Made by a program: the position numbers and the translations under genes
In this document: positions 54,333 through 62,415 of the stretch, piece by piece
Layout: each line of letters starts with the position of its first letter
How positions within the stretch are numbered: the stretch's first letter is position 1
Assembly: GCF_947501785.1 (NCBI RefSeq)
Contig: NZ_CANMXB010000001.1
Coordinates: 1,116,001-1,180,000 of the forward strand
Origin: an uncultured Litoreibacter sp.
GTDB lineage: Bacteria; Pseudomonadota; Alphaproteobacteria; Rhodobacterales; Rhodobacteraceae
Reading direction: 5' to 3'
Length of the DNA: 64,000 bases
The notes under the pieces: generated by a model
Told to the model about the DNA's origin: nothing
Database searches by the model: none
What the model saw: only the letters and a program-made list of their open reading frames with translations

Positions 54333-54985
54333 GCAAAGACACATCCAAAACCGCGCTGGTCACCGGCGCGTCGCGCGGGCTGGGGGCGGCCTGCGCCGAA
54401 TGGCTCGCCGCCAACGGCTTTCACGTCATCGCACTTGCCCGCACCACCGGCGCGCTGGAGGAGCTTGACGACCGCATCCAATCCGCCGGCGGCTCCGCCA
54501 CCCTCGTGCCGGTGGACCTGACCAATGACGACGCCATGCGCCAGATCTGCCGCTCGATATTTGACCGCTGGGGCAAGTTGGACATGCTGGTTCACGCAGC
54601 CATCCACGCAGCCCCCCTCTGCCCCACGGCGCATATGGATGAGAAGGACATGGACAAATCCATCGCCTCCAACATCCGCGCCACGTCGCGGCTGATCGTC
54701 AACACCGAACCACTGCTGAAAGCCGGCAAGGGCCAGGCCGTCTTCTTCAACGACGCCGTGCAATCCAACCGCTTCCACGCCACCTATGGCATGACCAAGG
54801 CCGCGCAGATGCGCATCGCGCGCTCTTGGCAGGACGAGGCCGCCGCCTCCGGCATCACGGTCCACATCAAGGACCCCAAGCCAATGCCAACCGCAACCCG
54901 CGCGCGGTTCTACCCCGGCGAGGACCGCGATGCGTTGACCCCGTGCAAGGACGAGGCCGACAGGCTGCTCGCCGACCTCATCTGA
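54329..54985 (+). CDS. Short-chain dehydrogenase/reductase-like protein
   Basis: The 218-residue protein has the SDR Rossmann motif VTGASRGLGAACAEWLA near 12 and an active-site YGMTKAAQ (Tyr-x-x-x-Lys) near 152. The usual catalytic Ser 13 residues before the Tyr appears replaced: VFFNDAVQSNRFHATY has Phe at that place and Asn next to it. It may thus have altered or reduced catalysis. It overlaps DUF1284 and is 12 bases upstream of the aminotransferase, forming a three-gene unit. Confidence 0.8.
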   Translation: MSKDTSKTALVTGASRGLGAACAEWLAANGFHVIALARTTGALEELDDRIQSAGGSATLVPVDLTNDDAMRQICRSIFDRWGKLDMLVHAAIHAAPLCPTAHMDEKDMDKSIASNIRATSRLIVNTEPLLKAGKGQAVFFNDAVQSNRFHATYGMTKAAQMRIARSWQDEAAASGITVHIKDPKPMPTATRARFYPGEDRDALTPCKDEADRLLADLI

Positions 54986-54997
54986 AGGAGCGTTCCC

Positions 54998-56119
54998 ATG
55001 AAAATCCGCGAATTCGGCGTCGAAATGTGGATGAACGCGTATGAGAATGACTGCGAGCTGAATCTGGCGGAAACCTGCGTTGCCTCGGTCACACTGGAGC
55101 AGCTGACCCAGCTCGCCGGCAAGAATGACACCGTGCTGTCCGACATCATGTCGATGAAGATGACCTACGGCGCTATCGAGGGGTCCGACCGCCTGCGCGA
55201 CGCCATCTGCACGCTTTACGAGACGCAAAAACGTGAAAACGTCGTCACCACCCATGGCACCATTGGCGCCAATGCGTTGATCTATAAAACGCTCGTGCAT
55301 CCGGGCGACCATGTCGTCGCGGTGTTGCCGACCTACCAGCAGCACTACTCGATCCCTGAAAGCCAGGGCGCGGATGTGTCGATCCTGCAGCTGCGCGAGG
55401 AGGACGGCTTCCTCCCCGATCTTGATGGGCTGAAAGCCCTGATCCGCCCCGACACCAAGCTTATTGCGCTGAACAACCCCAACAACCCGACGGGGGCGCT
55501 GATGGCGCGCGAGATGCTGGAGCAGATTGCCGAGCTTGCTCGCACGTGCGGGGCCTATGTCCTCTGTGACGAAGTCTACCGCGGCACGGCGCAAGACGGT
55601 GACGGGATGACCGTGTCCATGGCTGACATCTATGAAAAGGGCATCGCGACCGCCAGCATGTCCAAGGCCTTCTCGCTGGCAGGCCTGCGCGTCGGCTGGA
55701 TCACCGGCCCGCAAGATGTCATCGCGCAGGTGATGATCCATCGCGACTATGACACGATCAGCGTGAGCCAATTGGACGAGTATTTCGCCACCATGGCGCT
55801 GGAGGCCAAGGAGAAGCTGCTGACCCGCAGCCGTGACCTGACGCGGCGCAATCTGGAGGTGCTGGACGCATGGATCGAGGCCGAGCCGCGCCTCACCTAT
55901 GTCAGGCCCAAGGCGGCCACGATCTGCCTTCTCAAATACGACATGGACATGGGTAGCCACCCGTTGGCCGTCGATATCCTGAAGGAGACCGGCGTGTTGC
56001 TGACGCCCGGCAGCGCGTTCGACATGGAAGGCTACCTACGCATTGGTTTCGCCAACAGCACCGAGGTGCTTCAAACAGGGCTCACAAGTTTGGGGGGCTA
56101 CCTGCGTCGCTATGACTGA
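54998..56119 (+). CDS. Class I/II PLP aminotransferase
   Basis: The 373-residue protein has the aminotransferase fold: TYGAIEGSDRLRDAI near 52, AVLPTYQQHYSIPE near 108, NNPNNPTGALM near 160, LCDEVYRG near 188 and the PLP lysine Lys223 in ASMSKAFSLAG. Arg-containing GLRVGWITGP follows. The substrate specificity cannot be read; the PLP enzyme could act on aspartate, aromatic or other amino acids. It follows the SDR gene after 12 bases with the ribosome site GAAGGAG. Confidence 0.88.
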   Translation: MKIREFGVEMWMNAYENDCELNLAETCVASVTLEQLTQLAGKNDTVLSDIMSMKMTYGAIEGSDRLRDAICTLYETQKRENVVTTHGTIGANALIYKTLVHPGDHVVAVLPTYQQHYSIPESQGADVSILQLREEDGFLPDLDGLKALIRPDTKLIALNNPNNPTGALMAREMLEQIAELARTCGAYVLCDEVYRGTAQDGDGMTVSMADIYEKGIATASMSKAFSLAGLRVGWITGPQDVIAQVMIHRDYDTISVSQLDEYFATMALEAKEKLLTRSRDLTRRNLEVLDAWIEAEPRLTYVRPKAATICLLKYDMDMGSHPLAVDILKETGVLLTPGSAFDMEGYLRIGFANSTEVLQTGLTSLGGYLRRYD

Positions 56120-56122
56120 CGC

Positions 56123-56169
56123 CAAACTTTCATCGAAAGTTTGAATACAATTTCTCCTCGAGAAATTGT
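56123..56169. terminator. Two tandem AT-rich hairpins between convergent genes
   Basis: CAAACTTT-CATCG-AAAGTTTG (8-base perfect stem) at 56123-56143 is followed by ACAATTTCT-CCTCG-AGAAATTGT (9-base perfect stem) at 56147-56169. They separate the convergent aminotransferase and ABC transporter genes and could serve as terminators for both, though AT-rich with no T-run. Confidence 0.55.
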
Positions 56170-56174
56170 CCCGC

Positions 56175-58001
56175 TCAAGCCGCCTGTTCTTCCTCAGATA
56201 GCTGACGATGCCACAACGCGGCATAGCGCCCGTCGCGCGACAACAGATCGTCATGCGTGCCCCGCTCCGCGATCAGCCCGTTCTCCAACACGACAATCTG
56301 GTCCGCATGAGCAATCGTCGACAAACGGTGCGCGATCGTGATCACAGTCCGCCCCGCGCCCAGCCCGTGCAGGCTGTCCTGAATGTCGGCCTCGGTCTCG
56401 GTGTCCAGCGCCGAAGTCGCCTCGTCCAGCAACAGAATTGGCGGGTTTTTCAACAAGGTGCGCGCGATGCCCACGCGCTGCTTTTCGCCGCCCGACAGCT
56501 TCAGCCCACGTTCCCCCACGGTGGTTTCAAACCCGTCCGGCAGGTCCATGATGAAGTCGTGGATCTTGGCGTCCCGTGCGGCTTGTTCGATCTCGGCGCG
56601 CGACGCCTCTGGCCGCCCATATGCGATGTTGTACAGAATGGTGTCGTTGAACAGCACCGTGTCCTGCGGCACCACGCCGATCTGGGCATGCAGGCTGTCT
56701 TGCGTCACGTCGCGCACGTCTTGCCCATCAATCGACAGGCCGCCGCCGCTGACATCGTAGAACCGAAACAGCAGCCGCCCGATGGTGGATTTGCCCGAGC
56801 CCGACGGCCCCACAATGGCAACCGTCTCACCGGCTTTGACCTTCAACGACACGCCCTTCAAAATGGGCCGCGCCGCGTCGTAGCCGAAAAAGACGTCATG
56901 CAATTCAACCTCGCCCTGTGACACCGTCAGTTCGTCGGCATTTAGCTTGTCCTGCACCTCGGCCGGCTGGCCCAACAGTTCAAACATCTCGCCCATGTCG
57001 ACCAACGCCTGACGGATCTCGCGGTACACGGTGCCAAGGAAGTTCAAAGGCGTCACGATCTGGATCATGTAGGCGTTGACCATGACGAAATCGCCCACGG
57101 TCAGGGTGCCATCCTGCACCCCCATGGCCGCCATCACCATCACGGCCACCAAGCCGCCGGTGATCAACACGGATTGCCCGAAATTCAGGAAGGCCAGCGA
57201 GTAGCTGGTCTTCAACGCCGCCGCGACGTATTTCTCCATCGCGCTGTCATAGCGCTCCGCCTCGCGCTTCTCCGCGCCGAAATATTTGACCGTTTCGAAA
57301 TTCAGCAGGCTGTCGATCGCCTTCTGATTGGCGTCGGTGTCCTGGTCGTTCATTTCCTTGCGCATTTTCACGCGCCATTCGGTGACCGCGAAGGTGAACC
57401 ACGTATAAAGCACAAGCGTGACAAGAACGACGACCAAGTACCAGATATCAAACACAAATGCCAAAATGACGGCGATCATCAGCAGCTCAAGGATCAGCGG
57501 CCCGATGGAGAATAGCAGGAAGCGCAGCAGGAACTCGACGCCCTTCACCCCGCGCTCAATGATCCGGCTCAACCCGCCGGTCTTGCGCGTAATGTGATAG
57601 CGCATCGACAAGCGGTGAATATGGGTGAAGGTCTCCAGCGCCAGCATCCGCAGCGCGCGTTGCCCCACCAGCGCGAAGACCACGTCGCGCATCTGCTGGA
57701 AGCCTACATTGATCAGCCGCGACACGCCGTAAGCCAGCGTCAGCCCGACGGCGCCCGCGCCCAGCATCCATCCCGGCCCGGCCCCTTCGCCGGCCAAAGC
57801 GTCGGTCGCCGCCCCGAACAAAGGCGCGGCCAGCACGGCCACCACCTTGGACAGCAGCAAGAAGCCAAGCGCGATCACCACACGGCGTTTCACCCAGGCC
57901 TCGCCATCGGGCCAAAGATAAGGGATCACGCGTTTGACAACCCGCCAGCCGTCTTTGCGCAAATCCTGGTTGAGGCGGGCGTCTGAAACTTCGGTGGGCA
58001 T
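56175..58001 (-). CDS. Atm1-type ABC exporter (fused permease-ATPase)
   Basis: The 608-residue half transporter has six helices in the first 330 residues, with the Atm1/ABCB7 marks FNFETVKYFGAEKREA-like LLNFETVKYFGAEKREAERYD near 235. The C-terminal ATPase has GPSGSGKSTIGRLL near 394, LSGGEKQRVGIARTLL near 497 and LLLDEATSALD near 517. Atm1 homologues export glutathione-linked compounds or heavy-metal conjugates; the closest bacterial equivalent in this group is essential-like. The ATG at 58001 is chosen; the longer frame adds 19 residues. Confidence 0.9.
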   Translation of the reverse strand: MPTEVSDARLNQDLRKDGWRVVKRVIPYLWPDGEAWVKRRVVIALGFLLLSKVVAVLAAPLFGAATDALAGEGAGPGWMLGAGAVGLTLAYGVSRLINVGFQQMRDVVFALVGQRALRMLALETFTHIHRLSMRYHITRKTGGLSRIIERGVKGVEFLLRFLLFSIGPLILELLMIAVILAFVFDIWYLVVVLVTLVLYTWFTFAVTEWRVKMRKEMNDQDTDANQKAIDSLLNFETVKYFGAEKREAERYDSAMEKYVAAALKTSYSLAFLNFGQSVLITGGLVAVMVMAAMGVQDGTLTVGDFVMVNAYMIQIVTPLNFLGTVYREIRQALVDMGEMFELLGQPAEVQDKLNADELTVSQGEVELHDVFFGYDAARPILKGVSLKVKAGETVAIVGPSGSGKSTIGRLLFRFYDVSGGGLSIDGQDVRDVTQDSLHAQIGVVPQDTVLFNDTILYNIAYGRPEASRAEIEQAARDAKIHDFIMDLPDGFETTVGERGLKLSGGEKQRVGIARTLLKNPPILLLDEATSALDTETEADIQDSLHGLGAGRTVITIAHRLSTIAHADQIVVLENGLIAERGTHDDLLSRDGRYAALWHRQLSEEEQAA

Positions 58002-58123
58002 TGGGAATTTCGTCCAGAAATCTGTGTGCAGTTCCCTAGTTAGTGCGCGTCGGGGCAAGTTGCCAGCCGAGCGCGCGCTTTTTAGGAGAACGTCATCCGA
58101 TCAGGGAGCCGCACATGCGCGCC

Positions 58124-59578
58124 CTAACCCTCCGGCAGCTCGAAAATCTGCCCCGGATATATCAAGTCGGGATCACGGATCAGGTCGCGATTGGCCTCGT
58201 AAACCCGCACATATTCGGTGCCGTCGCCAAACCGGTCCCGCGCAATGGCCCACAGGGTGAAGCCTTCCTGCACCGTTACCGCGTTGGGCCGCTGCGCAGC
58301 TTCCGCCACGACTTCAGGCTCCTCGCGTTGGAACGGGGTTTCCACCCGGCTGGTCACGTCGCCCGCGCTGGTGATCTCGTCGATGCGCAGCCGGTAAACG
58401 CCCGCATCAATGTCGGGCAACGGGGTGCGCCACGTGCCGTCCGGTTCGATCTTCACCGTCTTGATTGCCCGGTCGTTGAGGTAAACCCGCGCAAAGCCAG
58501 TGCCCTGCCCGCGGCCGGACAGAGCCACATCGCCGTCCGTGTCATAGGTGATCGTGTCGATCACCAGGTTGGCCACAATCTCGGGCGCCACATCCGAAAC
58601 CGGGTCCTGCGCGGGGACTGCCGGTTGGGGGGCGGGCTGCAGCACGGTCACACCGCTTTCATCTGCCAGCACGATGGCGGGGCTGGCTGGTTGCGGTGCA
58701 GGCTCGGACGAGGCCGTGGCCTCGACGGCTTCAGCCGACACTGGCTCCGTTTCTTCTGCCGCGGTCAGCGTGGTCTCTTCCGGTTCCGGCGCGGCAGGGT
58801 TTTGCGGCGCGGCCTCAGCCACGTCAGCGGGTGCGGGTGTCTGTTCAACCTCTGCAGGCGCGTCTTCGGTGATGTCTGGTGTTTCAACAGCCGCCGTTTC
58901 GGTCTCGGGAACCGGGTCAGGCTCTGGCGCGGCTTGCACCACCTCAATCGGCTTGGTCGGCGCTATCAAAACCGTGCCGCCGGAGGGCACGGTCTGACCG
59001 TCCGCGGTGACCATCTCGGCCGACAAGCTGCGCGGGTCAGATGACGCTGGCAGGTGAAACAGCGCCACGTATTTGCCGTTCTTGTCGGCAAGCGCCTCGG
59101 CCACCTGTTCCCCATCCGCCAGCAAAGTGACCGTGGCCCCCGGCGCGGCGGAGCCCGCGATGACGGCGGCCCCCTGCGGGTCGATGCGCACAACGTCAAA
59201 TTTTGGGCCTTCCAGCGGTACGGGCGCGGGCTCCTCTGCGGTTTCAGCCAATTGCGGTGCGTCATCCTGCTCAGGTTCGGCCACCTCATCAGCGGCAACA
59301 GGCTCTGGTTCGGCTTGCGGTTCTGGCGTGTCGTCTGTTGCGGCGACCTCTTCGGACGCAGCGGGTTCGGACACAGCAGGTTCGGGCGCTGCAAGCTGAG
59401 GCTCTGGCGTGACCTCCGCCGTGGTCTCAGCCGGGGCTTCGACGACGGGCGTTTCAGTCACCTCCGCATCATCCCGCGGGATGAACACCGTGCCGTAAAT
59501 GATTGCACCAATTGCAAAAACGCCGGCGCCAATAAGTGCCGTCGACCCTTTGCCTTGAAAACGCGGCGTGTTGGCCAT
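58124..59578 (-). CDS. LysM peptidoglycan-binding protein with acidic Pro/Ala/Glu region
   Basis: The 484-residue protein has an N-terminal membrane helix (TALIGAGVFAIGAIIYGTVF), then a long Pro/Ala/Glu-rich stretch, about 90-290, interrupted by Ig-like domains (FDVVRIDPQGAAVIAGSAAPGATVTLL; NLVIDTITYDTDGDVALSG). The C-terminal LysM domain (VTVQEGFTLWAIARDRFGDGTEYVRVYEANRD) binds peptidoglycan. It is likely anchored in the inner membrane and reaches across the periplasm. It ends with DLIYPGQIFELPEG. A structural or division-related role is inferred. Confidence 0.88.
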   Translation of the reverse strand: MANTPRFQGKGSTALIGAGVFAIGAIIYGTVFIPRDDAEVTETPVVEAPAETTAEVTPEPQLAAPEPAVSEPAASEEVAATDDTPEPQAEPEPVAADEVAEPEQDDAPQLAETAEEPAPVPLEGPKFDVVRIDPQGAAVIAGSAAPGATVTLLADGEQVAEALADKNGKYVALFHLPASSDPRSLSAEMVTADGQTVPSGGTVLIAPTKPIEVVQAAPEPDPVPETETAAVETPDITEDAPAEVEQTPAPADVAEAAPQNPAAPEPEETTLTAAEETEPVSAEAVEATASSEPAPQPASPAIVLADESGVTVLQPAPQPAVPAQDPVSDVAPEIVANLVIDTITYDTDGDVALSGRGQGTGFARVYLNDRAIKTVKIEPDGTWRTPLPDIDAGVYRLRIDEITSAGDVTSRVETPFQREEPEVVAEAAQRPNAVTVQEGFTLWAIARDRFGDGTEYVRVYEANRDLIRDPDLIYPGQIFELPEG

Positions 59579-59712
59579 CGTTCAGTCCTTTTTCCCCGCC
59601 ACCCCATCCCCCATGGGGCATCCCATACCCGCGGGCATGTCAGCTTGTACGACCCTATCAAGCCCTCTATCACAAGGCAAAACAAGTCACATTCCCTCAA
59701 TCGGAGCGTCAA

Positions 59713-60273
59713 ATGACAACCGCACATCCCAAATCCGTCTGCGTTTTCTGCGGTTCACGCTTTGGCACCAACCCCGCCTACAAGGCGGCAGCGCATGAGA
59801 CGGGGACTGCGATTGCCCAAAACGGCTGGCGCTTGGTGTACGGGGCGGGCGATGTGGGGCTGATGGGCGAGGTTGCCAATGCCACCCAAGCCGCAGGCGG
59901 CGAAGTGTTCGGGGTGATCCCCGTGCATCTGTTTGAGCGTGAGGTTGGCAAGCGCGACCTCAGTTCCTTCATCATCACCGAGAACATGCATGAGCGTAAG
60001 AAGGTGATGTTCATGAATTGCGACGCCATCGTGGTGCTGCCCGGCGGCGCGGGCTCGCTCGATGAGTTCTTCGAGGTGCTCACCTGGCGGCAATTGGGCC
60101 TGCATGACAAACCCATCTATCTGCTCAACACGGATGGCTACTGGGACAAGCTGGTGGCGCTGACGCAGCATGTGGTGGATGAGGGGTTTGCCGATGCCTC
60201 GATGCTCGACTTCATGCGCGTGGTGGACAAACCGCAAGACATCGCGGCCGATCTGCAAGACCTCTGGCGCTGA
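59713..60273 (+). CDS. LOG family protein, TIGR00730
   Basis: The 186-residue protein belongs to the LOG/lysine decarboxylase-like group, which hydrolyses the bond between base and ribose-5'-phosphate of cytokinin nucleotides or AMP. Motifs VCVFCGSRFGTNPAY near 9, ENMHERKKVMFM near 92 and VVLPGGAGSLDEFFEVL near 109 (the PGGxGTxxE motif, with Ser in place of Thr) are visible. The ATG at 59713 begins directly with the conserved N-terminus. It is a cytoplasmic enzyme; a housekeeping nucleotide role is likely. Confidence 0.9.
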   Translation: MTTAHPKSVCVFCGSRFGTNPAYKAAAHETGTAIAQNGWRLVYGAGDVGLMGEVANATQAAGGEVFGVIPVHLFEREVGKRDLSSFIITENMHERKKVMFMNCDAIVVLPGGAGSLDEFFEVLTWRQLGLHDKPIYLLNTDGYWDKLVALTQHVVDEGFADASMLDFMRVVDKPQDIAADLQDLWR

Positions 60274-60303
60274 TTAACCATTATGTGATGCCGGGTTTGC
60301 TAA

Positions 60304-60331
60304 GATTCTTGCTACCTTAACCGCAAGAATC
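60304..60331. promoter_or_regulatory. 9-base perfect inverted repeat upstream of the secreted redox operon
   Basis: GATTCTTGC-TACCTTAACC-GCAAGAATC lies 20 bases upstream of the ATG at 60351. The dyad of 28 bases resembles a regulator operator overlapping the promoter or an mRNA hairpin before the ribosome site (ACAGGAGT). Confidence 0.5.
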
Positions 60332-60350
60332 AAACCAACAGGAGTCTCCC

Positions 60351-60809
60351 ATGTCCATCAGAACCGCTTTGGCGGCTGCTGGGGTCGCTATGTCAGCCGC
60401 CCTGCCCGCCGCCGCCGCCGAAGGCGAACGCGTCACCGTCACCGGCGAAATCATCGACACATGGTGCTACTTCTCGGGCGTCATGGGCGGCCCCGACGCG
60501 GTGACCGGATCGGCGCACCACACCTGCGCGCTGTGGTGCTCGGCAGGTGGCATCCCCGTGGGGCTGCTGGCCGAAGACGGCACGGTCTACATGGTCCTGA
60601 AGATCGAGGGTGACGACCAATCCGCATCGGGCGACACCCAACTGAAGCTGGCCAGCCACGAAATCGTGGCCGACGGCATGCTCTACAAGCGTGACGGGCT
60701 GAACTACCTGGTGGTTGAAAAGGTGGTCGAGGACAAAGGCATCACCAAACTGAACCACGAAGATTACGGGGTCGTGCCCGGCTTCGCCATTCCCAAGCCG
60801 AAAGGGTAA
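60351..60809 (+). CDS. Secreted cysteine-containing protein of redox operon, unknown
   Basis: The 152-residue protein has a signal peptide (MSIRTALAAAGVAMSAALPA plus AAA) and a mature OB-like beta domain with VTVTGEIIDTWCYFSG near 25, HHTCALWCSAGGIPVGLL near 60 and TVYMVLKIEG. The order Cys (single) then C-x3-C resembles the next protein, so the two are likely paralogues. It is probably periplasmic and may bind a metal or haem. It precedes the next gene by 3 bases, in one operon with SCO and rhodanese proteins. Confidence 0.75.
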   Translation: MSIRTALAAAGVAMSAALPAAAAEGERVTVTGEIIDTWCYFSGVMGGPDAVTGSAHHTCALWCSAGGIPVGLLAEDGTVYMVLKIEGDDQSASGDTQLKLASHEIVADGMLYKRDGLNYLVVEKVVEDKGITKLNHEDYGVVPGFAIPKPKG

Positions 60810-60812
60810 ATC

Positions 60813-61373
60813 ATGAAGAAACTCGCATTTCTGTTTGCCCTGATGGCAACCCCGCTTGCGGCGCAGGACTTCTCTGAGGGCTCAACCGCCAAATCATGGA
60901 ACCTCTATGCCGAAAGCCCCGCCATGTTCGAGGCCAAAGTGGTCGACATCCTGTGCACCGTTGCAGGCGATTGCGCCAATGAATGCGCCGTGGGGCGTCA
61001 GCTAGGCTTGGAACGGACCGCCGACAATGTGCTGGTTTACCCCAACAAGAACACCCAAGCTGGTTTTCAAGGCGCGGCTGTCGACCTGCACCCCTATTGC
61101 GGCAAGATGGTCGATGTGGACGGGCTGCTGATCGAGGATGAAGACATCGCAGGTGCCACCAACATCTATCAGGTGCAAAAGCTCAAGGAGGCTGGTGCGG
61201 AAGACTGGATCAAGGCCAACACATGGTCCAAAAACTGGGCCAAGCTGTATCCTGAGGCGAAGGGCAAAGGCCCATGGTTCCGCCGCGACCCGCGCGTCAA
61301 TGCGATCATTGCCGCAACCGGGCATCTGGGTCAGGGCCTCTCGCCCGAAGAAGCCTATGAGATCACCCGTTAG
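60813..61373 (+). CDS. Secreted cysteine-containing protein of redox operon, paralogue
   Basis: The 186-residue protein has signal peptide MKKLAFLFALMATPLAAQ. It repeats the pattern of its neighbour: EAKVVDILCTVAGDCANECAVGRQLGL and NVLVYPNKN near 45-80, then LHPYCGKMVDVDG. The C-terminal half is helical (VQKLKEAGAEDWIKANTWSKNWAKLYP). It shares the operon 7 bases upstream of the SCO gene. A metal- or thiol-carrier role is a guess. Confidence 0.75.
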   Translation: MKKLAFLFALMATPLAAQDFSEGSTAKSWNLYAESPAMFEAKVVDILCTVAGDCANECAVGRQLGLERTADNVLVYPNKNTQAGFQGAAVDLHPYCGKMVDVDGLLIEDEDIAGATNIYQVQKLKEAGAEDWIKANTWSKNWAKLYPEAKGKGPWFRRDPRVNAIIAATGHLGQGLSPEEAYEITR

Positions 61374-61380
61374 GCCCGCC

Positions 61381-61941
61381 ATGATGATCCGCACGGCCCT
61401 TCTGTCGCTGGCCATGGCAACCCCCGCCGTGGCTGAGACGCCCCTGCCCTTTGATCTGGGCGGGGCATACACGCTGACCAACCAACATGGGGAGCGCTAC
61501 ACCCAAGCCGACCCTGACGGCAAACCGCAGCTACTGTTTTTCGGCTACGTCAATTGTCAGGAAATCTGCTCTGCGGTGTTTCCGATGATGGCTGAGGTAG
61601 TCAACGAAATCGATGCCCAGGGCATGGACATCACGCCCGTGATGATCACCGTCGACCCAGTGCGCGACACGGTGGACACAATGGGGCCGAAGCTGGCGGA
61701 ACACCATCCCGATTTCGTGGGCCTGACCGGCACGGAAGCCGAGTTGCAGGTGGCCTATGACGCCTACTCCATCGAGAAGGAGGAGGTGTTCGTTGACCCC
61801 GAATTCGGCCCCGTCTACGCGCATGGCAGCTTCGTCTACCTGCTGGATGCAGAGGGCAAGTTTCTGACCCTCGTGCCGCCGATCGTCACGCCGCAGCAAG
61901 CGGCTGATATCGTCGCAAAATACACCAAGGATCTCAGCTGA
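61381..61941 (+). CDS. SCO1/SenC family protein
   Basis: SCO proteins are periplasmic thioredoxin-fold copper-binding or thiol-redox factors for cytochrome oxidase CuA assembly. This 186-residue protein has a signal peptide and the copper motif C-x3-C (YVNCQEICSAVFP) near 58, where the usual Pro after the second Cys is Ser, plus the ligand His in VYAHGSFVYLLD near 149. The ATG at 61381 replaces the longer frame. No oxidase subunit is nearby; its partner genes are two secreted cysteine proteins and a rhodanese. Confidence 0.88.
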   Translation: MMIRTALLSLAMATPAVAETPLPFDLGGAYTLTNQHGERYTQADPDGKPQLLFFGYVNCQEICSAVFPMMAEVVNEIDAQGMDITPVMITVDPVRDTVDTMGPKLAEHHPDFVGLTGTEAELQVAYDAYSIEKEEVFVDPEFGPVYAHGSFVYLLDAEGKFLTLVPPIVTPQQAADIVAKYTKDLS

Positions 61942-62414
61942 TGGCTTCCAAACTGACCCGCCGCGCCTTTATCGGCGGCGGCGTTCTTGCCGTGGGTGCT
62001 GGCGTATTCTACGCCGCAGGCGGGCAATTTCTGTTCTACGACCTGATCACCGAGGCCTCTGCGGCCGAAGCTCTGGACCCTGAGACAGCCCATCGGCTGG
62101 CCGCTGAAGGCGCTATCACACTGGTCGATATCCGTCGCCCCGACGAATGGGCCAAGACCGGGTCGGGGGAACATGCCGTGCGGCTCGACCTTCGGCGCGA
62201 CGATTTCATTGCCGAGCTGGACAAGCTGGTTGCTGGTGACCGCTCCGCCCCGCTGGCGCTGATATGTGCACGCGGCGTGCGTTCGGCACGGGAGAATAAC
62301 AAGCTGATCGAAGCGGGCTTTACCAATGTGATCGACGTGCCCGAAGGGATGCTGGGCAACTCCAAAGGCCCCGGCTGGATCAACCGCGGGTTGCCGCTGA
62401 ACAAGGCCCCCTGA
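61941..62414 (+). CDS. Exported rhodanese-domain protein
   Basis: The 157-residue protein starts at the base of the SCO stop. The N-terminus KLTRRAFIGGGVLAVGAGVF is a twin-arginine signal. A single rhodanese domain follows: ITLVDIRRPDEWAKTG near 56 and the active-site loop CARGVRSA (Cys-x-x-Gly-x-Arg) near 110. It likely handles sulfur transfer or thiol redox in the periplasm with SCO. It overlaps the SCO gene by one base. Confidence 0.88.
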   Translation: MASKLTRRAFIGGGVLAVGAGVFYAAGGQFLFYDLITEASAAEALDPETAHRLAAEGAITLVDIRRPDEWAKTGSGEHAVRLDLRRDDFIAELDKLVAGDRSAPLALICARGVRSARENNKLIEAGFTNVIDVPEGMLGNSKGPGWINRGLPLNKAP

Positions 62415-62415
62415 G

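Noticed and set aside
54281-55960. 559-residue minus-strand frame opposite the SDR and aminotransferase genes
   Set aside because: It covers two well-supported genes on the plus strand and shows no domain of its own.
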